A program made the translations under genes and the position numbers. From Vagococcus teuberi (GTDB taxonomy: Bacteria; Bacillota; Bacilli; Lactobacillales; Vagococcaceae): 64,000 bases of DNA. The stretch lies in contig NZ_CP017267.1 of assembly GCF_001870205.1 (NCBI RefSeq), forward strand, positions 918,501 through 982,500. The letters are read 5' to 3'. Of the stretch, positions 36,356 to 46,308 are shown one piece after another. Position 1 is the stretch's first letter; every line of letters starts with the position of its first letter. Under the pieces are notes generated by a model. The model did not search any database. It was given only the letters and a program-made list of their open reading frames with translations, and was not told the origin of the DNA.

Positions 36356-37207
36356 ATGACAATTCAATGGTTTCCAGGTCATATGGCCAAAGCCAGACGT
36401 GAAGTGGCGGAAAAGTTAAAATTAGTTGATATAGTATTGGAGATTGTTGACGCGAGACTTCCTATTTCAAGTAGAAATCCTATGTTGGATTCGTTAATTC
36501 AGCAAAAACCACGCTTGATGCTATTAAATAAGTCTGATTTAGCAGACGTCAAAGAAACACAAAGATGGCATGACTATTTTGCCTCTCAAGGAATTCATTG
36601 TTTAGCAATTAATGCGAATCAAGGAAAAGGGATTAATAAAATCACACCAAAAGTGAAAGAAATACTAGCTGAAAAAATCGAAAGACAAGCTGCTCGTGGA
36701 ATGAAACATAGGCCAGTTCGTGCAATGTGTATTGGGATTCCCAATGTTGGTAAATCAACGTTATTAAATCGCTTGGCTAACAAAAATATGGCAAAAACTG
36801 GTAATACACCTGGTGTGACAAAAGGGCAACAATGGCTTAAAACTGGAAAAGATTTAGAACTCTTAGATACGCCAGGAATTTTATGGCCAAAATTTGAAGA
36901 CAAAGAAATTGGTAAAAAATTAGCTTTAACAGGAGCTATAAAAGATGCATTGCTACACATGGACGACTTGGCTTTATATGGTATCGAGTTTTTTAAAGAG
37001 TATTACCCAGAGCAATTAGCCGAGCGTTATAAACTAACAGATGAAGACATGACATTAAATAACGTAGATATGTTGATGTTAATCACAAAAAAACGAGGTT
37101 TCCAAGAAGATTATGAACGTGGAAGCGTGATGATAGTTCAAGAAGTACGTGATGGTAGACTTGGCAAATACACACTAGACAGAGTTGAGGACATGACTCA
37201 TGAGTGA
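36356..37207 (+). CDS. rbgA: Ribosome biogenesis GTPase YlqF/RbgA
   Basis: 283-residue circularly permuted GTPase required for late 50S subunit assembly. Order of motifs is G4 NKSDLAD (about 60), G1 GIPNVGKST (about 127), G2/G3 GVTKGQQW and DTPG, then an RNA-binding C-terminal domain. The N-terminal [11 protein letters not shown] is a family hallmark. AAAGGAG precedes the ATG. Its end overlaps rnhB by 8 bp, implying coupled translation. Confidence 0.94.
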   Translation: MTIQWFPGHMAKARREVAEKLKLVDIVLEIVDARLPISSRNPMLDSLIQQKPRLMLLNKSDLADVKETQRWHDYFASQGIHCLAINANQGKGINKITPKVKEILAEKIERQAARGMKHRPVRAMCIGIPNVGKSTLLNRLANKNMAKTGNTPGVTKGQQWLKTGKDLELLDTPGILWPKFEDKEIGKKLALTGAIKDALLHMDDLALYGIEFFKEYYPEQLAERYKLTDEDMTLNNVDMLMLITKKRGFQEDYERGSVMIVQEVRDGRLGKYTLDRVEDMTHE

Positions 37208-37967
37208 AACGATTCAATCTATTAAAGAAAAATTTTCTCATGTTATTAATTTTTCAGATAACTTATTCGAAGAGTATTCGTCAGACGAACGAAAAGGTGT
37301 ACAAAAGATTATTGAACAAACAAAAAAACGATTAGAAAAAGAAGAGTCTTTTAGAATAAAATTTGAAGAGATGACGTCTTATGAAAAACGAGCTCGAAAT
37401 AACGGGTATCAAACAATTGTTGGAATTGATGAAGTTGGTCGAGGGCCTTTAGCAGGACCTGTAGTCGCAGCAGCAGTAGTCTTACCAACTGATTTTGATG
37501 GTGTTGGAATCAATGATTCAAAACAATTGTCCCTGAAAAAACGTGAAGAATTTTTTGATAAAATTATGGCAGATGCTTTGTCTGTCGGAATTGGTATTAT
37601 AGATGAGGAAACGATAGACCGCGTTAATATCTATGAAGCCACAAAACTAGCTATGGTTGCTGCAATCAATCAATTGGATGTGTCACCTGATTATTTATTA
37701 ATTGATGCGATGACTTTACCAGTTGATATTGCACAAGAAAGCATCATAAAAGGAGATGCTAATAGCATCTCAATTGCTAGTGCGAGTATTATCGCGAAAG
37801 TGACACGTGATAGAATGATGGTAGAATACGATAAAGAATTTCCTGGTTATGGCTTTGCTAATAATGCTGGATATGGAACGAAAGAGCATTTAGACCAATT
37901 GAAAACCAATGGAATCACGCGAATTCATCGAAAATCATTTGAACCAATTAAAAGCATGATAAAATAA
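37200..37967 (+). CDS. rnhB: Ribonuclease HII
   Basis: 255-residue enzyme that removes single ribonucleotides and RNA primers from DNA-RNA duplexes. The acidic site starts in [20 protein letters not shown], with further acidic residues in [30 protein letters not shown] is the conserved central motif. An N-terminal extension of about 70 residues, rich in charged residues and probably coiled coil, is usual for Firmicute RNase HII. The start overlaps rbgA. The stop is followed within 4 nt by the long hairpin that carries the dprA ribosome site. Confidence 0.94.
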   Translation: MSETIQSIKEKFSHVINFSDNLFEEYSSDERKGVQKIIEQTKKRLEKEESFRIKFEEMTSYEKRARNNGYQTIVGIDEVGRGPLAGPVVAAAVVLPTDFDGVGINDSKQLSLKKREEFFDKIMADALSVGIGIIDEETIDRVNIYEATKLAMVAAINQLDVSPDYLLIDAMTLPVDIAQESIIKGDANSISIASASIIAKVTRDRMMVEYDKEFPGYGFANNAGYGTKEHLDQLKTNGITRIHRKSFEPIKSMIK

Positions 37968-37970
37968 ATA

Positions 37971-38020
37971 AAAGCTCTTTTGCGTATGTTAATTAAAAAC
38001 ATATAGCAAAGGAGTTTTTT
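37971..38020 (+). terminator. terminator-like hairpin that includes the dprA Shine-Dalgarno
   Basis: Outer stem 37971-37983 pairs with 38006-38018 (13 bp including two G-U), inner stem 37984-37990 pairs with 37998-38004, with bulge A38005 and a 7-nt loop. The 3' arm contains AAAGGAG, and the six T residues run up to the dprA ATG at 38021. Confidence 0.75.
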
Positions 38021-38878
38021 ATGCATCAATTAATTATATTTCGTTTAAAACACGTCAAAGGGATTGGCAATATTGGAAGATTAAGGTTGTTAAATTATTT
38101 ACTAGAAAATAGCGAAGATGTTTGTTTTCATACTATGATTCATTTAGCTAAAGTAAAACCAACACATCAGTCAATTTTTATTGAAAGTTTTAAAGAAAGT
38201 CAAAAGATATCATCTCAAGATTTAGACTATTTTTTGGAACAATATGGATTGTTAACTTATTTAGATGAGGATTATCCAAAGCTATTATCAGAAATATACA
38301 ATCCGCCAATTGCGCTATTTTATAAAGGAAGAAAAGAATTATTAAAAACTAAAATGATTTCAATTATTGGGTCAAGAGAACAAACAGATTTTGGAAAAAG
38401 TATCATTGAAACCATGGTTCCACCTATTGTCGATGAAGGGATTACTATAGTGAGCGGTTTGGCAAAAGGCAATGACACTTGTGCACAAAAATTGGCTATT
38501 AGAAGACAAGGAAATACCATTGGAGTTTTAGGATTTGGTCTTGATAGAGTTTACCCTAAAGAAAACTTTCGCTTACAAGAATACATGTATGACCATCAAC
38601 TTGTCGTGACGGAATATTTACCTCATGATGCACCACTAGCTTATCATTTTCCTGAAAGGAATCGAATTATCGCAGGACTGTCTTCTGCGACACTTGTTGT
38701 TGAGTCGAAGAAAAAGAGTGGAACTTTTATTACTGCACACCTTGCACTAGAGGAAGGGCGAAATGTTTTTGCTATTCCAAATAGTCCATTAGTAAAAGAA
38801 TCTGAAGGGTGCTTGTCGTTGATTCAAGATGGGGCAAAATGCATTAGTCATGTGAAAGATATTTTAGAAGAAATGTAG
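38021..38878 (+). CDS. dprA: DNA processing protein DprA (Smf)
   Basis: 285-residue Rossmann-like protein that binds incoming single-stranded DNA and loads RecA during natural transformation. Conserved blocks are MISIIGSREQTDFG, IVSGLAKGNDTCAQKLAI, TIGVLGFGLDRVYPKEN, FPERNRIIAGLS and the C-terminal GRNVFAIP. The N-terminal SAM-like helical region is present; no C-terminal winged helix is seen. The gene sits between rnhB and topA as in many Firmicutes. Its only plausible ribosome site (AAAGGAG at 38008-38014) is inside the hairpin, so expression is likely conditional. Confidence 0.93.
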   Translation: MHQLIIFRLKHVKGIGNIGRLRLLNYLLENSEDVCFHTMIHLAKVKPTHQSIFIESFKESQKISSQDLDYFLEQYGLLTYLDEDYPKLLSEIYNPPIALFYKGRKELLKTKMISIIGSREQTDFGKSIIETMVPPIVDEGITIVSGLAKGNDTCAQKLAIRRQGNTIGVLGFGLDRVYPKENFRLQEYMYDHQLVVTEYLPHDAPLAYHFPERNRIIAGLSSATLVVESKKKSGTFITAHLALEEGRNVFAIPNSPLVKESEGCLSLIQDGAKCISHVKDILEEM

Positions 38879-38884
38879 AAATCC

Positions 38885-38913
38885 TTGACAAATACTATAT
38901 CAATAGATAATAT
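38885..38913 (+). promoter_or_regulatory. sigma-A promoter of topA
   Basis: TTGACA (38885-38890), 17-bp spacer and TAATAT (38908-38913), ending 65 bp before the topA start. Confidence 0.75.
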
Positions 38914-38978
38914 GATAAACGATTGCCGAAATGGTATATATAGAAGTATAAATTGTAAAAAAAGAGAGGAAGAGGGGC

Positions 38979-41060
38979 ATGAGTTACAAATATTTAGTGA
39001 TTGTGGAATCCCCTGCTAAAGCTAAAACGATCGAGAAATATCTCGGTAAAAACTATAAAGTCGTAGCAAGCGTTGGGCATATTAGAGATTTGCCTAAAAG
39101 TAAAATGGGTATTGATATAGAAAATAATTTTGAACCTCACTACATAAACATTCGAGGAAAAGGTCCTGTTATTAAGGATTTAAAAAAATATGCAAAAAAA
39201 GCTCAAAAAGTTTATCTCGCAGCCGATCCGGACCGCGAGGGGGAAGCGATTGCATGGCATTTGGCTCATATATTAGAGTTAGATTTAGAAGATAATAATC
39301 GAGTGGTGTTTAACGAGATTACCAAAGAAGCGGTAAAACAAGCGTTTAAAGAACCACGAAAAATAAATATTGATTTGGTCGATGCACAACAAGCTAGACG
39401 TATATTAGACCGTTTAGTTGGTTACTCAATTAGTCCTTTACTATGGAAGAAAGTTAAAAAAGGATTGAGTGCAGGTCGTGTGCAATCTGTTGCGCTAAAA
39501 ATGATAATTGACCGTGAAGAAGAAATTAGAAACTTTAAACCTGAAGAGTACTGGAGTATTCCAGGAACATTTTTAAAGAATAAGGCAAAATTCTCTGCTA
39601 ACTTTTATGGTGTAGACGGTAAAAAAGTAAAACTGTCTACTGAAAAAGATGTTAAAGAAGTCACTTCAAAGCTAACTGGAAGAGATTATGACGTCGTGAA
39701 AGTAACCAAAAAGGAACGTAAAAGAAATCCGGCGAATCCCTTTACAACAAGTAGTTTGCAACAAGAAGCTGCTCGTAAATTAAATTTTAGAACTAGAAAA
39801 ACAATGATGGTAGCACAACAACTTTACGAAGGAATTAAACTAGGTAAAGGGCAAGGAACAGTCGGTTTGATTACTTATATGAGAACGGACTCAACTCGAC
39901 TATCAGACACAGCAAAAAGTGAAGCATATGATTTTATCGTAGAAAAATATGGTCAAGAGTTCTTTGATTCAAAGAAAAAACCTGCTAAAAAAGCAGAAGG
40001 CGCGCAAGACGCACATGAGGCAATTCGTCCATCAAGTGTGATGCGTACACCTGAATCAATTAAAGAATACTTGGATAAAGACCAGTTTAAATTGTATTCA
40101 TTAATCTGGTCACGTATGGTAGCAAGTTTAATGTCACCAGCAGTTATGGATACAATGCGCGTTGATTTAACACAAAATGGTGTGATGTTTGTTGCAAATG
40201 GATCGAAAGTTAAATTCCCTGGATTTATGAAAGTTTATGTTGAGGGAAAAGATGAGGGCAAAGAAGAAAAAGATAATATTCTTCCTGAGTTAGAAGTCGG
40301 TGATGTTGTTAAATCTGTTGATATCGAACCAAAACAACATTTTACTCAACCGCCAGCACGATACAGTGAAGCAACACTGGTTAAAACATTGGAAGAGCAA
40401 GGTGTGGGACGTCCATCAACATACGCACCAACGCTTGAAACGATTCAACGTCGTTACTATGTAAAATTAAATGCTAGACGTTTTGAGCCGACTGAACTTG
40501 GTGAAATTGTGAATACGATTATGTGTGAGTACTTCCCACAAATTGTTGATACAACCTTCACCGCTGAGATGGAAAAAGAACTCGATGCGATAGCTGAACA
40601 TAAAGAAAAATGGGTCGATGTTATCAGTCGTTTCTATCATCCATTTGAAAAAGAATTGGCTACAGCAGAAGAAAAAATGGAGAAAATCCAAATTAAAGAT
40701 GAGCCGGCCGGTTTTGACTGTGAAGAATGTGGCTCACCAATGGTTATAAAATTAGGTAAATATGGGAAGTTTTATGCATGTAGTAATTTCCCTGATTGTC
40801 GAAACACAAAAGCCATTGTTAAAAAAATCGGCGTGACATGTCCAACTTGTAAAAAAGGTGATGTCATCGAGAAGAAAACGAAAAAGAATCGTATTTTTTA
40901 TGGATGTGACCGATACCCTGATTGTGAATTTACATCATGGGATAAACCAATCGGACGCGACTGTCCTAAGTGTAATCACTATCTTGTACAGAAAAAAGTT
41001 CGTGGTGGTATGCAAATTATTTGTAGTAACTGCGACTATCAAGAAGACGTGCAAAAATAA
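38979..41060 (+). CDS. topA: DNA topoisomerase I
   Basis: 693-residue type IA topoisomerase that relaxes negative supercoils behind RNA polymerase. The Toprim domain opens with [19 protein letters not shown] and includes [14 protein letters not shown]. The catalytic tyrosine is Y300 in [11 protein letters not shown]. Three C-terminal zinc-ribbon modules are visible by their cysteines (CEECGSPM...CSNFPDC, CPTCKKG...CDRYPDC, CPKCNHY...CSNC). AGAGAGGAAGAGGGG precedes the ATG. No clear terminator follows; the next signal is the trmFO promoter. Confidence 0.96.
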   Translation: MSYKYLVIVESPAKAKTIEKYLGKNYKVVASVGHIRDLPKSKMGIDIENNFEPHYINIRGKGPVIKDLKKYAKKAQKVYLAADPDREGEAIAWHLAHILELDLEDNNRVVFNEITKEAVKQAFKEPRKINIDLVDAQQARRILDRLVGYSISPLLWKKVKKGLSAGRVQSVALKMIIDREEEIRNFKPEEYWSIPGTFLKNKAKFSANFYGVDGKKVKLSTEKDVKEVTSKLTGRDYDVVKVTKKERKRNPANPFTTSSLQQEAARKLNFRTRKTMMVAQQLYEGIKLGKGQGTVGLITYMRTDSTRLSDTAKSEAYDFIVEKYGQEFFDSKKKPAKKAEGAQDAHEAIRPSSVMRTPESIKEYLDKDQFKLYSLIWSRMVASLMSPAVMDTMRVDLTQNGVMFVANGSKVKFPGFMKVYVEGKDEGKEEKDNILPELEVGDVVKSVDIEPKQHFTQPPARYSEATLVKTLEEQGVGRPSTYAPTLETIQRRYYVKLNARRFEPTELGEIVNTIMCEYFPQIVDTTFTAEMEKELDAIAEHKEKWVDVISRFYHPFEKELATAEEKMEKIQIKDEPAGFDCEECGSPMVIKLGKYGKFYACSNFPDCRNTKAIVKKIGVTCPTCKKGDVIEKKTKKNRIFYGCDRYPDCEFTSWDKPIGRDCPKCNHYLVQKKVRGGMQIICSNCDYQEDVQK

Positions 41061-41086
41061 AGATAGGTTTCTTTTTATAAATTGTG

Positions 41087-41126
41087 TATAATGCTTAGGA
41101 GGACAAGAGAACTCACTCTTGTCCTC
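41087..41126 (+). promoter_or_regulatory. trmFO -10 element followed by a 5'-terminal hairpin
   Basis: TATAAT at 41087-41092 is followed, after a normal distance to the transcription start, by a perfect 11-bp stem (41099-41109 with 41116-41126). The trmFO messenger would thus begin with a stable hairpin. No T-run follows, so it is not a standard topA terminator. Confidence 0.5.
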
Positions 41127-41155
41127 TACTTAATTACTGAGAAAGAGGTAACTAA

Positions 41156-42472
41156 ATGACAGAGAATAGAGTAACGGTTATTGGGGCAGGACTAGCTGGA
41201 AGTGAAGCGGCATGGCAAGCAGCAGAGTCAGGAGCCCAAGTTGATTTATATGAAATGAGAAAAATAAAAAAAACACCAGCACACCACACAGATCAATTTG
41301 CTGAATTAGTTTGTACGAATTCATTAAGAGCAAATGGTATTACAAATGCTGCTGGTTTATTAAAAGAAGAGATGAGACAATTTGGTTCAGTTATTATCGC
41401 TGCTGCGGATAAAACTCAAGTTCCTGCTGGTGGTGCCTTAGCTGTTGACAGAGAAAGTTTTTCTGAAGAAGTAACAAAACAAGTATCAAATCATCCAAAT
41501 ATTACTGTTCATCATGAAGAAATTACTGAAATTCCAACTGAAGGCATTACAGTGATTGCGACTGGTCCTTTAACAAGTGAGCCTTTAGCGGAAAGTATCA
41601 AAGAATTTACTGAGTCAGAAGGATTATATTTTTATGATGCAGCAGCACCAATCATAGAAAAATCGTCTATAAATATGGATAAAGTGTATTTAAAATCTCG
41701 TTATGATAAAGGTGAAGCAGCTTACCTTAATTGTCCTATGACAAAGGATGAGTTCTATGCGTTTAGAGAAGCGTTGGTTAATGCAGAAGTAGCGCCTTTA
41801 AAATCATTCGAAAAAGAAAAATTCTTTGAAGGATGTATGCCAATTGAGGTTATGGCAAATCGTGGTGAAAAAACAATGACATTTGGTCCGTTGAAACCAG
41901 TTGGATTAGAAGATCCAAAAACAGGTAAACGTCCGTATGCAGTTGTTCAACTTCGTCAAGATAACGCAGCAGCATCACTGTATAATATTGTTGGATTCCA
42001 AACGCATTTAAAATGGGGCGAACAAAAACGTATTATTCAAATGATTCCAGGATTAGAAAATGCAGAAATCGTAAGATATGGTGTGATGCATCGAAATACA
42101 TTTATGAATTCACCTGAATTACTTGATCCAACTTACCAATCACGTAAGAAACCAACGTTATTCTTTGCTGGTCAAATGACTGGTGTAGAAGGTTATGTTG
42201 AAAGTGCAGCAAGTGGTATCTTAGCAGGACGAAATGCTGCAAGACTTGCCCAAGGTAAAGAACCAATTGTACTACCACAAGAAACAGCGATTGGTGGTAT
42301 GGCACACTATATCACACATACATCTGGTAAACATTTCCAACCGATGAATGTAAACTTTGGTTTATTCCCAGAGTTACCAGAGAGAATTCGTGATAAAAAA
42401 GAACGTTACACACAAATTGCTAATAGAGCACTTGAAGCGACGAAAGAGTCGTTAACATTATTTGAGAAATAG
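41156..42472 (+). CDS. trmFO: tRNA (uracil-54-C5)-methyltransferase, folate/FAD-dependent
   Basis: 438-residue flavoprotein that makes T54 in tRNA using methylene-tetrahydrofolate. N-terminal FAD motif [18 protein letters not shown], the [10 protein letters not shown] motif with the conserved cysteine, [29 protein letters not shown] and [17 protein letters not shown] are all diagnostic. GAAAGAGG precedes the ATG. The order topA-trmFO-xerC-hslV is conserved in Enterococcaceae and other Firmicutes. A terminator follows immediately. Confidence 0.96.
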   Translation: MTENRVTVIGAGLAGSEAAWQAAESGAQVDLYEMRKIKKTPAHHTDQFAELVCTNSLRANGITNAAGLLKEEMRQFGSVIIAAADKTQVPAGGALAVDRESFSEEVTKQVSNHPNITVHHEEITEIPTEGITVIATGPLTSEPLAESIKEFTESEGLYFYDAAAPIIEKSSINMDKVYLKSRYDKGEAAYLNCPMTKDEFYAFREALVNAEVAPLKSFEKEKFFEGCMPIEVMANRGEKTMTFGPLKPVGLEDPKTGKRPYAVVQLRQDNAAASLYNIVGFQTHLKWGEQKRIIQMIPGLENAEIVRYGVMHRNTFMNSPELLDPTYQSRKKPTLFFAGQMTGVEGYVESAASGILAGRNAARLAQGKEPIVLPQETAIGGMAHYITHTSGKHFQPMNVNFGLFPELPERIRDKKERYTQIANRALEATKESLTLFEK

Positions 42473-42499
42473 TATGTCATTTGACATGCTATTTTTTTA
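42468..42499 (+). terminator. terminator after trmFO
   Basis: AATAGTATGTCA (42468-42479) pairs with TGACATGCTATT (42482-42493, one G-T pair), followed by a T-run. The trmFO stop lies in the stem. Confidence 0.8.
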
Positions 42500-42602
42500 T
42501 GGTTTGTTTAAAAATTTGTATAAATTACTTAAAACATATAAATATATTGGTAAAAAAAAAATTTGTATGTTACATTAATTTTATAATTTGTAATGAAAGG
42601 GG

Positions 42603-43502
42603 TTGATTTCGATTGATCACTTAGTGTTATTTTTAAGATATTTAGTAGATGAGCGACATTATTCATTACAAACAGAACACGCCTATGAGGATGATGTCAC
42701 ACATTTTTTTGAGTTTTTGGAAGAAACAGGAAATTCTGACTATTTAAACATCACGTTTCAAGATGCTCGAGTGTATCTAGCTTATCTTCATGATAAAGAA
42801 TATAGTCGTAATACAATTAGTCGGAAAATTTCGAGTCTTCGGTCATATTATCATTTCTTAATAAAAAATGAGTGGATGACAGACAATCCTTTTAGCTACA
42901 TACAGATGAAAAAAAAGCAAAGTAAGTTACCAAGCTTTTTATATGAAAAAGAATTGGCTATCTTATTTGAATCGGTTTCTGGTGAATCACCATTAGATAA
43001 ACGTAATCGAGCGATTTTAGAGTTACTTTATGCTACAGGAATTAGGGTGTCCGAGTGTGTGTCGATTGAATTACGTGATATAGATATGGAAAATTCAATT
43101 GTGTTAATAAATGGTAAAGGTGGCAAGCAACGTTATGTGCCGTTTGGTTCGTTTTGTCACGATGCTATTTCTGATTACCTATCAACTACACGTAAAGACT
43201 TGATGGAAAAATATCACGAAGAACATGATATTTTATTTATTAATCATCGAGGACAGCCACTAACAGCAAAAGGCGTTCAATATATTTTAGATAATTTAAT
43301 TAAAAAAAGTAGCTTAACAACGAATATTCATCCGCATATTTTTAGGCATACATTTGCCACGCATTTATTAGATAATGGAGCTGATATGAGAACGGTCCAA
43401 GAGTTATTGGGCCATTCAAGTTTATCCTCCACACAGATATATACGCATGTGACAACCAGTGCGTTACAAAAGAATTATCGGAATTTTCATCCGAGAGCTT
43501 AA
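42603..43502 (+). CDS. xerC: Tyrosine recombinase XerC
   Basis: 299-residue site-specific recombinase that resolves chromosome dimers at dif. The N-terminal SAM-like domain covers about 1-90. Catalytic residues are visible: Arg in ATGIRVSECV, Lys in NGKGGKQR, His/Arg in HIFRHTFATHLL, His in LLGHSSLSST and the Tyr in QIYTHV. The start is unclear. The TTG at 42603 begins right after AAAGGGG with no spacer, the alternative ATT at 42612 would have ideal spacing, and no ATG exists near the homologous N-terminus. It is co-directional with hslVU-codY. Confidence 0.92.
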   Translation: MISIDHLVLFLRYLVDERHYSLQTEHAYEDDVTHFFEFLEETGNSDYLNITFQDARVYLAYLHDKEYSRNTISRKISSLRSYYHFLIKNEWMTDNPFSYIQMKKKQSKLPSFLYEKELAILFESVSGESPLDKRNRAILELLYATGIRVSECVSIELRDIDMENSIVLINGKGGKQRYVPFGSFCHDAISDYLSTTRKDLMEKYHEEHDILFINHRGQPLTAKGVQYILDNLIKKSSLTTNIHPHIFRHTFATHLLDNGADMRTVQELLGHSSLSSTQIYTHVTTSALQKNYRNFHPRA

Positions 43503-43523
43503 TTTAGAATAGGAGAAAAAATT

Positions 43524-44072
43524 ATGGAATATACAACATTTCATTCAACAACAATTTGTGCAGTAGAAAAAGACGGAAAATTCGCAATGGCTGGTGATGG
43601 CCAAGTAACAATGGGCGAATCAGTCGTGATGAAAGGGACTGCCAGAAAAGTTAGACGTATCTATAACGATGAAGTGGTCGTAGGATTTGCCGGTAGTGTG
43701 GCAGATGCGTTTAACCTTGAAGGAAAATTTGAAGAAAAATTAAATCAATATAAAGGGAATTTAATGCGTGCGGCTGTGGAACTTGCGATGCAATGGAGAA
43801 GTGATCGTGCGATGCAAAAATTAGAAGCGATGCTAATCGTAATGAATGATAAAGAGATGCTAGTAGTGTCAGGTACAGGTGAAGTAATCGCACCAGATGA
43901 CGGTATTTTAGCGATAGGTTCTGGTGGTAACTATGCATTAGCTGCTGCAAGAGCACTTAAACGAGATGGCCGTGAAGATTTAACGGCTGGTGACATCGCA
44001 AAAGCTGCGCTAAATGTCGCAGGAGATATTTGTGTTTACACAAACCACAACATTATTGTAGAAGAAATATAG
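43524..44072 (+). CDS. hslV: ATP-dependent protease subunit HslV (ClpQ)
   Basis: 182-residue proteasome-like peptidase that forms the proteolytic double ring of HslVU. The conserved [15 protein letters not shown]-terminal region, the [15 protein letters not shown] stretch and [14 protein letters not shown] are typical. The Thr corresponding to E. coli Thr1 is T9 here, preceded by MEYTTFHS. Neither Thr nor Ser directly follows Met, so N-terminal processing must differ from both E. coli HslV and Bacillus ClpQ, or needs removal of three residues to expose T4. TAGGAG precedes the ATG; an in-frame stop just upstream excludes a longer product. Confidence 0.94.
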   Translation: MEYTTFHSTTICAVEKDGKFAMAGDGQVTMGESVVMKGTARKVRRIYNDEVVVGFAGSVADAFNLEGKFEEKLNQYKGNLMRAAVELAMQWRSDRAMQKLEAMLIVMNDKEMLVVSGTGEVIAPDDGILAIGSGGNYALAAARALKRDGREDLTAGDIAKAALNVAGDICVYTNHNIIVEEI

Positions 44073-44084
44073 GAGATGACTTTA

Positions 44085-45482
44085 ATGAGTACAGTAACAA
44101 AAACACCAAGACAAATTGTAGAAGAATTAGACCAATATATTATTGGACAAAATAAAGCAAAAAAATCTGTAGCGGTGGCATTACGTAATCGTTATCGCCG
44201 TATGCAATTAGACGAAGTTATGCAACAAGATATCACGCCTAAAAACTTGCTAATGATTGGACCAACTGGTGTAGGTAAAACAGAAATCGCAAGACGACTT
44301 GCTAAAATTGTTAATGCACCATTTGTAAAAGTTGAGGCAACGAAATTTACAGAAGTTGGGTACGTTGGTCGTGATGTTGAGTCAATGGTTCGTGATTTAG
44401 TTGAAGCAAGTATTACCATTGTGAAAAAAGACCAATACAGCCAAGTATATTCACAAGCTAAAAAAGCTGCGGAAGATAGATTGGTTAAATTATTAGTACC
44501 TGGTATCAAAAAAGAAAAACGTCAATCAACGAACCAATTTGATATGATGATGCAAATGATGAATGGTTTCCAACAAAACAATGACGAAGAAAAAGAAGAA
44601 GTGACTGATTCTATCAGAGTAAGCCGTGAAACAGTTCAATCTCAACTTGAAAAAGGTCAACTTGAAGATAGAGAAATTACGATTGAAGTCGAAGAGAAAA
44701 AACAAACACCAACCATGAATAATGGATTAGAACAAATGGGAATTGATTTAGGAGACGCCCTAAATTCATTAACACCTAAGAAAAAAATTAAACGCACAGT
44801 GACTGTGAAGGAAGCACGTGAAATCTTAATTAATGAAGAATCTGAAAAATTAGTCAATAGTGCTGACATTCATAGTGAAGCAATTAAACTTGCTCAAAAT
44901 CATGGGATTATTTTTATTGATGAGTTTGATAAAATTACATCTAAATCTGAAAGTAATGGTCAAGTTTCTCGAGAAGGTGTCCAACGTGATATTTTACCAA
45001 TCGTTGAAGGCTCAATTGTGAATACTAAATATGGTACAATTGCAACAGATCATATTCTATTTATCGCTTCAGGAGCATTCCATTTAAGTAAACCAAGTGA
45101 TTTAATTCCTGAATTACAAGGACGTTTCCCAATTCGTGTTGAATTAGATGATTTAACAGCGGAAGATTTTGTTCGCATTTTAACTGAACCAAATAACGCG
45201 TTAATCAAACAATATATTGCGTTACTTAAAACAGAAAATATTGATGTAACATTCACCAAAGAAGCAATCGAACGCTTATCTAATATAGCGTATAATGTGA
45301 ATAGTGAGACAGATAATATTGGAGCACGACGTTTACACACTATTTTAGAAAAACTGTTAGAAGATTTATTATTTGAATCTCCTGATATGTCGATGGGTGA
45401 AATTACAATTACTGAACAATATGTAAATGAAAAACTTGAAGAAATATCTGAAGATGAGGATTTAAGTCGTTATATTTTATAA
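44085..45482 (+). CDS. hslU: ATP-dependent protease ATPase subunit HslU (ClpY)
   Basis: About 465-residue AAA+ unfoldase partner of HslV. Walker [10 protein letters not shown] lies near residue 60, Walker [11 protein letters not shown] near 280, and sensor and arginine-finger residues in [15 protein letters not shown]. The long intermediate domain (about 110-240) includes a [17 protein letters not shown] segment. The C-terminus ends SRYIL, the tail that inserts into HslV. The ATG at 44085 is better spaced from AGGAG than the one at 44076. The gap to hslV is 12 bp. Confidence 0.95.
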   Translation: MSTVTKTPRQIVEELDQYIIGQNKAKKSVAVALRNRYRRMQLDEVMQQDITPKNLLMIGPTGVGKTEIARRLAKIVNAPFVKVEATKFTEVGYVGRDVESMVRDLVEASITIVKKDQYSQVYSQAKKAAEDRLVKLLVPGIKKEKRQSTNQFDMMMQMMNGFQQNNDEEKEEVTDSIRVSRETVQSQLEKGQLEDREITIEVEEKKQTPTMNNGLEQMGIDLGDALNSLTPKKKIKRTVTVKEAREILINEESEKLVNSADIHSEAIKLAQNHGIIFIDEFDKITSKSESNGQVSREGVQRDILPIVEGSIVNTKYGTIATDHILFIASGAFHLSKPSDLIPELQGRFPIRVELDDLTAEDFVRILTEPNNALIKQYIALLKTENIDVTFTKEAIERLSNIAYNVNSETDNIGARRLHTILEKLLEDLLFESPDMSMGEITITEQYVNEKLEEISEDEDLSRYIL

Positions 45483-45503
45483 GAATCGTTTAGGAGTGAT
45501 GGT

Positions 45504-46298
45504 ATGAATGATTTATTGCAAAAAACACGTATGATAAATGAATTGCTACAAAAAGAAAATACCATTCAAGAAGAAAAAGAACTACCTTATTTACAAATGG
45601 CACAAGTATTATCGGACATTATGGAATGTAATACCTATATTTTGTCAAAAGATGGTGAATTATTAGGATATTCTGTGGTACATGATTTTAATAATGAACG
45701 CATAAATAAGATGATTTCAAATCATCAATTTCCACATTCTTATACGACATTGTTAAAAGATATTCAGCAAACGGTGGAAAATATTCCGATTGAAGAAGAG
45801 TTAACCACGTTTCCGTTTGAATTAAAAGCGGAGTTGACCAATGCCTATACAACACTTGTTCCAATTTTTGGGGCAGGTGCTAGGCTTGGCACAATTCTTT
45901 TAGGGCGTATTAATAAAAAATTTAATACTGAAGATTTTATTCTTTGTGAGTATAGTGCAACAGTAGTTGGAATGCAGATGCTTTATCAAAAATCTGGTGA
46001 TATCGAAAAACAAGTGCGTGAAACAAGTATGGTTCAAATGGCGCTTAAATCATTGTCATTCAGTGAACTAAAAGCCATTAAAGCTATTTTTGAAGAACTA
46101 GATGGTGATGAAGGCATTTTAACGACATCAAGTGTTGCTGATAGAATCGGTATTACACGTTCTGTGATTGTAAATGCACTAAGAAAACTTGAATCTGGTG
46201 GGGTTATTGAGACACGTTCTCTTGGAATGAAGGGTACGTTTATCAAAATAACAAATCAACAGTTAATTGACCTACTTGATAAAGAAACGGTCATTTAG
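45504..46298 (+). CDS. codY: GTP- and branched-chain-amino-acid-sensing regulator CodY
   Basis: 264-residue global repressor. The N-terminal GAF domain (about 1-155) binds isoleucine/valine, with the FGAGARLGTILLGR segment. The C-terminal winged helix-turn-helix reads TSSVADRIGITRSVIVNALRKLESGGVIETRSLGMKG. CodY is directly downstream of hslVU, as in most Firmicutes. Branched-chain amino acids are its effectors and also the source of the bkd substrates encoded 30 kb away, so a regulatory link is plausible, though I found no clear CodY box at the bkd promoter. TAGGAG precedes the ATG. Confidence 0.96.
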   Translation: MNDLLQKTRMINELLQKENTIQEEKELPYLQMAQVLSDIMECNTYILSKDGELLGYSVVHDFNNERINKMISNHQFPHSYTTLLKDIQQTVENIPIEEELTTFPFELKAELTNAYTTLVPIFGAGARLGTILLGRINKKFNTEDFILCEYSATVVGMQMLYQKSGDIEKQVRETSMVQMALKSLSFSELKAIKAIFEELDGDEGILTTSSVADRIGITRSVIVNALRKLESGGVIETRSLGMKGTFIKITNQQLIDLLDKETVI

Positions 46299-46308
46299 GA
46301 GGTTTTTC

